A DNA stretch of 53,420 nucleotides from Candidatus Nanopelagicaceae bacterium (GTDB taxonomy: Bacteria; Actinomycetota; Actinomycetes; Nanopelagicales; Nanopelagicaceae). The notes beneath the pieces are model-generated. The model saw nothing but the letters and a program-made list of their open reading frames with translations. It was not told where the DNA came from and made no database searches. Location: the NCBI GenBank assembly GCA_030730425.1, contig JANQVH010000051.1, positions 1 to 53,420 on the forward strand, written 5' to 3'. The position numbers and the translations under genes are program-made. How positions within the stretch are numbered: position 1 is the first letter of the stretch; every line of letters starts with the position of its first letter. Of this stretch, positions 47,958 to 53,420 are shown one piece after another.

Positions 47958-48587
47958 TTATTCCAGGTATTGTATTAAGGCATCCAATCCTGGGCGATCG
48001 AGATGCAAACCTGCTCTACTTTTTAGAATCTCCTTGCCCATATAACTGACCCCAAGGCCTGCAAGCTCGATCATCTCAAGATCGTTTGCCCCATCGCCAA
48101 CTGCCACGGTTTTTTCTAGTTTAATCTCATGAGATGCGGCGAATTCCTTGAGAGCTCGACCTTTTGCTGCCCTATCTATCGGCTGCGATAAGAGCTTCCC
48201 GCTTATCTTAGAGCCCTTAACCTCTAAGGTATTTGCTCTTAAGAAATCAAGATTTAAATCAGCAAAGAACTTATCTAATACATTATGGAAGCCACCAGAG
48301 ACTGCTCCAATTAGAAAGTGATTCGCGCGGAGATATTCAAAGAGTTCGCTAAACCCATCAGAGAAGGAGATTTGACTCAACACCTCATCAAAGACTGATT
48401 CGGGAAGGCCCTCAAGAAGCGCTATTCGCATCTCTAAAGCTTGAAGAAAATCAATCTCTCCTCGCATTGCCCGTGTGGTTATCTGCGAAACCTCTGGTCC
48501 ATGTCCAGATTTTTCTGCAAGAAGATCAATTACCTCTTCTTTAATTAAAGTTGAATCCACATCGAATAGTATTAACTCATACTTCAT
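47958..48587 (-). CDS. serB: Phosphoserine phosphatase, HAD catalytic domain only
   Basis: The 209-residue HAD phosphatase has motif I FDVDST (nucleophile Asp9, Asp11), the cap region with MRGEIDFLQAL, motif II GAVSGGF, a conserved lysine in AAKGRAL, and motif III AVGDGANDLEM. It completes serine synthesis. Actinobacterial SerB usually has ACT domains fused in front; here an ACT-like domain is a separate upstream gene joined by an ATGA overlap. The catalytic core is complete. Confidence 0.93.
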   Translation of the reverse strand: MKYELILFDVDSTLIKEEVIDLLAEKSGHGPEVSQITTRAMRGEIDFLQALEMRIALLEGLPESVFDEVLSQISFSDGFSELFEYLRANHFLIGAVSGGFHNVLDKFFADLNLDFLRANTLEVKGSKISGKLLSQPIDRAAKGRALKEFAASHEIKLEKTVAVGDGANDLEMIELAGLGVSYMGKEILKSRAGLHLDRPGLDALIQYLE

Positions 48588-48820
48588 AGCAGATCACAGG
48601 CGACATCTAGATGGTCTAGGGCGCTTACTAGATCTGATTCAATGGCATCTAAGTGAGCTGGGTCTAGCTCTATCTCGAGAGCCAAAATCATGCGACCGGC
48701 CATTAATATCTCTTGCCTATCCAAAGTCGCAAAAGTGAAGGGTTTTAAGGTTTCATCAACAAGCTGGTTGGGAACTTGGCTTGCTGCTCCGCTGATTAGA
48801 ATAATTGCTCTCGCCTTCAC
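48584..48820 (-). CDS. Stand-alone ACT-like domain protein upstream of serB
   Basis: The 78-residue protein resembles one ACT domain (alternating strands and helices, KARAIILISGAAS at the start and MILALEIEL in the middle), like the regulatory part fused to SerB in other actinobacteria. Its stop overlaps the serB ATG (48587-48584). The GTG at 48820 has TAAACT exactly 6 bases upstream, the promoter pattern of this window, which supports it as a real gene. A serine-sensing partner of SerB is the natural inference. Confidence 0.75.
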   Translation of the reverse strand: MKARAIILISGAASQVPNQLVDETLKPFTFATLDRQEILMAGRMILALEIELDPAHLDAIESDLVSALDHLDVACDLL

Positions 48821-48832
48821 CGCCGAAGTTTA
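48821..48832 (-). promoter_or_regulatory. Predicted leaderless -10 element of ACT-serB
   Basis: On the minus strand TAAACT (48832-48827) is followed by 6 bases and GTG at 48820. Confidence 0.5.
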
Positions 48833-48855
48833 GCGAATACTCAATAGCAACGAGG

Positions 48856-48869
48856 TATCTTGTCACCCT
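48856..48869 (+). promoter_or_regulatory. Possible -10 element of the ABC ATPase gene
   Basis: TATCTT (48856-48861) lies 8 bases before the ATG at 48870. It shares a 49-base gap with the divergent ACT-serB promoter. Confidence 0.4.
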
Positions 48870-49655
48870 ATGGAACCCTTACTGCGCTGCATAGATGTGG
48901 AAGTACTTAGATCCAATAAGCGCATTTTGGGTCCAATTTCTTGGCAGATAAATACCCAAGAAAGATGGGTAATTCTTGGTCCTAACGGGGCTGGAAAAAC
49001 AACTCTTCTCCAACTACTTGCCGCCTTGATACATCCAAGTAAGGGAAGCGTAGAGATTCTTGGAGAGAAGTTGGGCGCATCTGATGTATTTGAATTAAGG
49101 CCACGAATTGGTTTTACCTCAAGTGCGATGATGGAGCTACTGCCCGGAGATGAAAAGGTAATTGATGTTGTATTAACTGCTGCTTATGCAATGGCTGGCA
49201 GATGGCAGGAAGATTACGATCTCTGGGACGAATCAAGAGCGAAAGCGCTATTAAATATCTTTGGAGTCAGAGAATTAGGTGATAGAACATTTTCAACTTT
49301 AAGCGAGGGAGAGAAGAAACGCGTACAGATTTCAAGAGCGCTTATGGCAGATCCCGAACTTCTACTCCTTGATGAGCCAGCTGCAGGGTTAGACCTTGGC
49401 GGTCGCGAAGACATTCTCTCTCGCATCACCTCATACACCAGTGAGGAGCGCGCACCAGCAACAGTAATTGTCACTCACCATATTGAAGAGATTCCTGCAG
49501 GAAGCACTCATGCACTTCTACTCAAAGAAGGCCAAGCGCTCTATGCAGGCAAGATCGATGAAATTCTTACAGAGGCAAATATTGAAGAGGTTTTTGGCGT
49601 TAAGGTTTCACTATCCTTTAATGGTCTGCGCTATTTCGCTATGGCTAGAGATTAA
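48870..49655 (+). CDS. ABC-type ATPase without a membrane partner
   Basis: A 261-residue nucleotide-binding domain: Walker A GPNGAGKTT, signature LSEGEKKRV, Walker B LLLLDEPAAGLD, and a switch His in IVTHH. It resembles the YlmA/ModF group of soluble or orphan ATPases. No permease or binding protein is encoded nearby; the downstream gene is ung. From memory a similar ATPase gene lies next to serB in mycobacteria and Streptomyces, so the pairing is old. Its cargo is unknown. Confidence 0.88.
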   Translation: MEPLLRCIDVEVLRSNKRILGPISWQINTQERWVILGPNGAGKTTLLQLLAALIHPSKGSVEILGEKLGASDVFELRPRIGFTSSAMMELLPGDEKVIDVVLTAAYAMAGRWQEDYDLWDESRAKALLNIFGVRELGDRTFSTLSEGEKKRVQISRALMADPELLLLDEPAAGLDLGGREDILSRITSYTSEERAPATVIVTHHIEEIPAGSTHALLLKEGQALYAGKIDEILTEANIEEVFGVKVSLSFNGLRYFAMARD

Positions 49656-50305
49656 TGCTCTCTTCTTTACTTCCAGATCATTGGAGAGAGATTCTGCGTG
49701 ATAGGCATTCTCAGATAGATGAGCTGGGATTACAGCTCCAGAAGAGAGCTGATCAAGGCGAGCGGATATTGCCAGATAAGAAGTATCTATTCCGTGCATT
49801 GGAGCTAGAACCTGAATCGGTAAAGGTAATTATTGTCGGGCAAGATCCCTATCCAAATATCTCAGATGCAATCGGTCTTTCCTTTGCTGTCTCACCAAGA
49901 AAGACAGGGCTACCCGGCTCGCTTCTAAATATTCAAAAGGAGATAATGACTGATATTGGATCTACTACAACAGCAGATGGTGATTTAACTAAGTGGGCTA
50001 GTCAAGGTGTGATGCTTCTAAACCGCGTTCTTACTGTTACTGCTGGAGAGAGCGGTTCACATTCAAAAATCGGCTGGCAAGAAATTACCGAGGAAATTGT
50101 TACTCACTGCGCCAATTTGGGGGCAGTTGGCCTGCTCTGGGGATCAAGTGCTAGGGAGCTTGCCCATCTCTTTGAAGCAAATTCCTTAGTAGAGGGAGTT
50201 CATCCAAGTCCACTCTCGGCCCATAGAGGATTTCTCGGTTCAAAACCTTTTTCAATGGTGAATCAGCTCTTGGAGAGTAAAGGAAAGTCAGGAATCACCT
50301 GGTGA
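49655..50305 (+). CDS. ung: Uracil-DNA glycosylase, family 1
   Basis: The 216-residue DNA repair enzyme removes uracil. Motif A is VGQDPYPN with the catalytic Asp; Pro follows Tyr where E. coli has His, as in other actinobacterial Ung proteins. GLSFAV, LLNRVLTV and the DNA-intercalating HPSPLSAHRGFLGSKPFS complete the fold. Its ATG overlaps the stop of the ABC ATPase by one base. A strong hairpin follows the gene. Confidence 0.95.
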   Translation: MLSSLLPDHWREILRDRHSQIDELGLQLQKRADQGERILPDKKYLFRALELEPESVKVIIVGQDPYPNISDAIGLSFAVSPRKTGLPGSLLNIQKEIMTDIGSTTTADGDLTKWASQGVMLLNRVLTVTAGESGSHSKIGWQEITEEIVTHCANLGAVGLLWGSSARELAHLFEANSLVEGVHPSPLSAHRGFLGSKPFSMVNQLLESKGKSGITW

Positions 50306-50310
50306 AATGA

Positions 50311-50338
50311 ATCTGGCCCGGGATTAACCGGGCCAGAT
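50311..50338. terminator. Bidirectional terminator hairpin between ung and the permease gene
   Basis: ATCTGGCCCGG (50311-50321) is perfectly complementary to CCGGGCCAGAT (50328-50338) with a 6-base loop. It sits between convergent genes. The T-tract after it is short (CTTTAAG), so termination could be partly factor-dependent. Confidence 0.7.
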
Positions 50339-50357
50339 CTTTAAGTGCAACTAGCTA

Positions 50358-51794
50358 TTAAGAAACCCAAGCATTAATTGGGCTATTTAGGAAGTAGATC
50401 ATAAATAGACCTGCGGTTAGAAGAAGCAGAGGATGAACATCTTTGCGTCTTCCTTGCAGATATCTAATTACTACATATGAAACAAAGCCTGCTCCGATAC
50501 CTACTGAGATGTTGTAGGTAAATGGCATCAAGATAATTGTTAAGAAGGCAGGAATTGCAATTCCATAATCTTCCCAATCAATTAACTTGATCTGAGTCAT
50601 CATCAAGAAACCTACAATGATCAGAGCCGGGGTAGCTGCTTCGTAAGGAATAACTGCAACGAGTGGAGCTAGGAAGGTTGTTAATAGGAATAGCAACCCA
50701 GTAACTACTGAAGCTAACCCTGTTCTTGCGCCCTCACCAACACCTGATGCAGATTCAATATATGAAGTATTTGATGAAACTCCAGCCGCGCCACCTGCAA
50801 CAGCTGCAAGTGAGTCAACAAGAAGAATGCGCTCTGCATTTGGAGGTGTTCCATCTTTATCATTTAGTCCAGCCTCTTGACCGATAGCTGTCATTGTTCC
50901 CATAGTGTCAAAGAAGTCAGCTAGTAGGAGAGTAAAGACAAGGAGAAGAGCTGTAATTAGTGGAACTCGATCAAATGAACCAAAGAGGTTAAATGAACCA
51001 AGTAGACCAAAGTCTGGAGTGGCAACAACTGCTTCAGGTAGAGCTGGAACATTTAGATTCCAACCCTTTGGATTTACATTGCCCGTTGCTCCATCAAAGA
51101 GTGGCCCAATCTTGTAGGCGCTCTCAAGAGCTATAGCAAGACCAGTTGAGATAATAATTCCAAGGAGAATAGCTGCTTTAATCTTTCTAACCATCAAGCC
51201 AATGGTTAAGAAGAGGCCAAAGGCGAAGACAACTACAGGCCAACCAACTAACTCACCATTATCTCCAAGAGTTACTGGAACAGGTCCTGAGCCAGTGCGT
51301 CGGACGAATCCGGCATCGACTAGACCGATAAGGGCGATAAAGAGACCGATACCAACTGAGATAGCGATCTTTAGCTGAGTTGGAACTGCGCGAAATACTG
51401 CAGTTCTAAAGCCAGTAAGAACGAGAACAGTGATGATAATTCCCTCAAGAACAACAAGGCCCATTGCATCTGCCCAGGTCATCTTGGAGGCGATACCAAC
51501 TGCAACGAAGGTATTAAGACCAAGACCAGTTGCGATGGCTAGAGGGAAGTTGGCAACAAAGCCCATCAGAATGGACATCACTCCAGCAACTAGAGCAGTT
51601 GCTGCTGCAACGAGGGCTAAATTTGGAACATCTCCGCCACCGAGGTATTTTCCATCGCCGTCTTTTGAAAGACCGATGATTAGTGGATTGAGAGCAACGA
51701 TATAGGCCATCGTAAAGAAGGTAACTACACCGCCGCGGACTTCTTGGGCTACTGATGAGCCCCTTTGCGAGATTTTGAAGTATGTATCGAGCAT
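50358..51794 (-). CDS. AzgA-type purine permease (adenine/guanine/hypoxanthine)
   Basis: The 478-residue polytopic membrane protein belongs to the AzgA branch of the NCS2 family: YFKISQRGSSVAQEVRGGVVTFFTMAYIVALNP at the N-terminus, the GLGLNTFVA segment, DFFDTMGTMTAIG, and GVSSNTSYIESASGVGEGARTGL. The likely substrate is a purine base imported with protons. The frame is open to 51809, but the internal ATG at 51794 has AAGGA 6 bases upstream, so I start there. It has a long, structured 5' region. Confidence 0.9.
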   Translation of the reverse strand: MLDTYFKISQRGSSVAQEVRGGVVTFFTMAYIVALNPLIIGLSKDGDGKYLGGGDVPNLALVAAATALVAGVMSILMGFVANFPLAIATGLGLNTFVAVGIASKMTWADAMGLVVLEGIIITVLVLTGFRTAVFRAVPTQLKIAISVGIGLFIALIGLVDAGFVRRTGSGPVPVTLGDNGELVGWPVVVFAFGLFLTIGLMVRKIKAAILLGIIISTGLAIALESAYKIGPLFDGATGNVNPKGWNLNVPALPEAVVATPDFGLLGSFNLFGSFDRVPLITALLLVFTLLLADFFDTMGTMTAIGQEAGLNDKDGTPPNAERILLVDSLAAVAGGAAGVSSNTSYIESASGVGEGARTGLASVVTGLLFLLTTFLAPLVAVIPYEAATPALIIVGFLMMTQIKLIDWEDYGIAIPAFLTIILMPFTYNISVGIGAGFVSYVVIRYLQGRRKDVHPLLLLTAGLFMIYFLNSPINAWVS

Positions 51795-51905
51795 GCTCTT
51801 CCTTTTCATCCCATTGAAGGGATGTCGCTAATTTTTTAACGGTGGTGGTTGCGACACCGTGTGGATTCAGTCCACAAGCCGAGGGGAGTGGCTTAAACCT
51901 ATTTG
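51795..51905 (-). promoter_or_regulatory. Structured leader of the purine permease gene
   Basis: The gap contains several perfect stems: 51876-51880 with 51890-51894 (AAGCC/GGCTT); 51860-51865 with 51871-51876 (TGTGGA/TCCACA); 51839-51844 with 51855-51860 (ACGGTG/CACCGT); 51823-51828 with 51851-51856 (TGTCGC/GCGACA); and 51808-51812 with 51819-51823 (ATCCC/GGGAT). The third and fourth share bases and exclude each other. The ribosome binding site AAGGA lies after them. It does not fit the purine riboswitch consensus I know. Confidence 0.45.
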
Positions 51906-52568
51906 TTACTCCTTGGTAATTCGGGAAACGACACCAAATCCTGCTGCGACGGCATAGCCAATGAGCAGGGCAAAGAGCGCTGTTCCAAGCCCAATTCGCC
52001 CGCCTAAGGCCCATCCAGCAAGAAGGACAGAGATTTCAATCGCCGTTCTAACTCTGCCAACCGGGATGCCGCTGCGTCTATGAAGCGAGGTCATCCAGCC
52101 ATCTCTTGGACCTGGTCCAAGGGCGCAGGTGATGTAGAGGGCTGATCCAATTCCAATTAATCCGATTCCTAGAAAAACATAAAGTAGCTGGAAGATGAAA
52201 AGCTCAGGAGTTCCAATTAGCGCAATACCAACGTCTATACCAATAGCGATTACTACAATATTTGCAAGCGTTCCAAATCCAGGTTTTTCTCTAAGTGGAA
52301 TCCAGAGAAGTAGAACTAGGCAGCTGATTAGAAATGTTGCGCCACCGATGGAGATAGATGTTTTAGTAGCAACGCCTTGAGCCAAAACCGACCACGGCGC
52401 ATTACCAAGTTCTGAAATGATTATTAAACTATCTCCAATTCCAAAAATAAATAGCCCAAAGGTGAGAATTGAGACTCTCTTGAAAGATAGATCCCAACGA
52501 TGAGCCGCGCTCCAAGGGGTTATCGGGATAGTCTTATGAGGTCTTAGAGCATCTATAAATCGCTTCAC
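51906..52568 (-). CDS. YczE/YitT-like membrane protein
   Basis: A 220-residue membrane protein with about five hydrophobic helices. Features of the YczE family are visible: ISELGNAPWSVLAQGV, the SIGGATFLIS segment, and GPGPRDGWMTSLHRRSGIPVGRVRTAIE. The function of the family is not established. It starts with GTG at 52568, six bases after a minus-strand TAGCGT box, and lies upstream of the purine permease on the same strand. Confidence 0.85.
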   Translation of the reverse strand: MKRFIDALRPHKTIPITPWSAAHRWDLSFKRVSILTFGLFIFGIGDSLIIISELGNAPWSVLAQGVATKTSISIGGATFLISCLVLLLWIPLREKPGFGTLANIVVIAIGIDVGIALIGTPELFIFQLLYVFLGIGLIGIGSALYITCALGPGPRDGWMTSLHRRSGIPVGRVRTAIEISVLLAGWALGGRIGLGTALFALLIGYAVAAGFGVVSRITKE

Positions 52569-52580
52569 TTTCTCACGCTA
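52569..52580 (-). promoter_or_regulatory. Predicted leaderless -10 element of the YczE-like gene
   Basis: On the minus strand TAGCGT (52580-52575) plus 6 bases precede the GTG at 52568. It faces the DUF554 promoter. Confidence 0.5.
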
Positions 52581-52594
52581 CACCATCAATACTC

Positions 52595-52607
52595 TAGACT
52601 TAACTTC
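52595..52607 (+). promoter_or_regulatory. Predicted leaderless -10 element of the DUF554 gene
   Basis: TAGACT (52595-52600) plus 7 bases precede the ATG at 52608. The sequence equals the secD -10 box. Confidence 0.5.
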
Positions 52608-53339
52608 ATGTTTGTCGGTATAGGAACTGTAATTAATGTAATTGCGATCATCTCTGGCGCTGCCTTGGGCGTTTTACTTGGAAACAAGATGAGCGAGAAA
52701 ACTCGAAGCCTTGCTATGGATGTTTTAGGTGCGATAACACTTATAGCTGCGGCAGGTGCAATTAAGGCCCTCTGGGATCAAGAGCTAATTCAATATCTTC
52801 CAGATGGAGCGCCGCTTCTGGTAGTACTAGCTTCCCTGCTTCTTGGTGGCCTACTTGGCTCACTTCTAAAGATAGAAGAGCGTTTAGAGGTTATGGGCAC
52901 TGGATTAAAGAAGCGCTTTGATAAAGATGGGAAGTCGCCTTTTGTTGAGGGTTTTGTCAGCGCCTCTCTTCTCTTTGTAATAGGACCACTTGCAATCCTA
53001 GGCAGCATTAGCGATGGAATGTCTACTGGGATCGAGCAACTTACCTTGAAGAGTATTCTCGACTTTTTCACATCGATTGCTTTTGCTGCAGCCCTTGGCT
53101 GGGGAGTGGCTCTCTCAGCCTTGCCTGTTGGTATCTATCAATTTGCATGGACAGGAGTTGGCTTTGGTCTTGGCGCAATTCTTGAACCTTATCAAGTTAG
53201 CGCTATGACGGCTACCGGCGGAGTATTGCTACTAGGAATTGCTCTGAAGTTATTAAATATCAAAAAGATTGCGATCGGCAATCTTCTCCCCGCGCTAGCT
53301 CTGGCACCGCTTTTTGCTCTATTAGCAAGGGCAATTTAA
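52608..53339 (+). CDS. DUF554 membrane protein
   Basis: The 243-residue protein has several hydrophobic helices and the family pattern: GIGTVINVIAIISGAALGVLLGN at the start, LLLGGLLGSLLKIEERLE, the soluble loop RFDKDGKSPFVEGFVSASLLFVIGPLAILGSISDG, and GGVLLLGIALKLLNIKKI near the C-terminus. The transport or other role of DUF554 (YdfK-like) proteins is not known. It is a single-gene unit divergent from the YczE-like gene. Confidence 0.9.
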   Translation: MFVGIGTVINVIAIISGAALGVLLGNKMSEKTRSLAMDVLGAITLIAAAGAIKALWDQELIQYLPDGAPLLVVLASLLLGGLLGSLLKIEERLEVMGTGLKKRFDKDGKSPFVEGFVSASLLFVIGPLAILGSISDGMSTGIEQLTLKSILDFFTSIAFAAALGWGVALSALPVGIYQFAWTGVGFGLGAILEPYQVSAMTATGGVLLLGIALKLLNIKKIAIGNLLPALALAPLFALLARAI

Positions 53340-53353
53340 ATTATTGAAAAGGT

Positions 53354-53380
53354 AGCGGTTCGATCGATTGGTGAGCCGCT
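53354..53380 (+). terminator. Weak hairpin after the DUF554 gene
   Basis: AGCGGTTC (53354-53361) pairs with GAGCCGCT (53373-53380), including one G-T pair, 15 bases after the DUF554 stop. No T-run follows, so its role as terminator is uncertain. I see nothing else in the last 80 bases. Confidence 0.35.
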
Positions 53381-53420
53381 CCTGAGTTTCTTGCAGTAAC
53401 TTTTCTCATATGGTGGCGAC

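Noticed and set aside
51810-51905. Purine riboswitch upstream of the purine permease
   Set aside because: The conserved loop sequences of the purine class are not found, so only an unclassified structured leader is reported.
51514-52014. 166-residue minus-strand frame spanning the YczE-permease gap
   Set aside because: It is out of frame with both genes, with a composition unlike a real protein. It would also cross the structured leader.

Overview
The window reads as an almost gap-free piece of core chromosome from a streamlined actinobacterium of low to moderate GC, most like the freshwater acI / Nanopelagicales lineage (inference, no search was run). The evidence is the phosphatidylinositol-mannoside genes at the left edge, the actinobacterial integration host factor (sIHF), a BldD-type regulator between nusB and pyrR, a PriA without helicase motifs, and a gene order that, from memory, follows the Streptomyces backbone over most of its length. 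Genes overlap by 1-14 bases or sit a few bases apart. No stretch of 300 bases lacks a gene; the largest gap is about 173 bases. I see no rRNA, tRNA, CRISPR array, insertion sequence, phage gene or integration site.

Layout. 1-3042: end of a PIM/cell-envelope operon (acyltransferase, PimA-like mannosyltransferase, LemA-like membrane protein, DUF3048 lipoprotein). 3084-5349: vitamin B6 synthase pdxST and a YebC regulator. 5381-7582: ruvCAB Holliday-junction system. 7594-10149: secDF without yajC. 10170-12341: bifunctional (p)ppGpp enzyme, convergent with a DUF349 protein (12338-13642, minus). 13643-13815: structured intergenic region. 13816-22977: MBL hydrolase, hisS, aspS, a DUF948 protein, alaS, ruvX, mltG, aroE. 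23033-27664: prepilin-type peptidase, aroCKBQ, efp, nusB. 27642-28127 (minus): BldD homologue. 28256-37846: pyrimidine operon pyrR-B-C-carA-carB-pyrK-D-F. 37864-43290: sIHF, gmk, rpoZ, coaBC, metK, priA. 43320-46772: def, fmt, rsmB, rpe. 46821-47953: hisE-hisG. 47958-48820 (minus): a phosphoserine phosphatase split from its ACT domain. 48870-50305: lone ABC ATPase and ung. 50358-52568 (minus): purine permease with a structured leader and a YczE-like membrane protein. 52608-53339: DUF554 protein.

Most transcription units appear to begin with a TANNNT -10 box only 6-8 bases before the start codon, predicting leaderless mRNAs. This regularity also decided several start codons. Exceptions with real leaders are pyrR (PyrR-binding loop beside its ribosome binding site), rpoZ, the DUF349 gene and the purine permease.

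I found no wholly new multi-gene system. The best candidates for new biology are the small regulatory items: the orphan terminator hairpin and structured region at 13690-13795, the permease leader at 51808-51894, the hairpin enclosing the alaS ribosome binding site, the stand-alone ACT gene in front of serB, and a BldD homologue that keeps the cyclic-di-GMP-binding signature.
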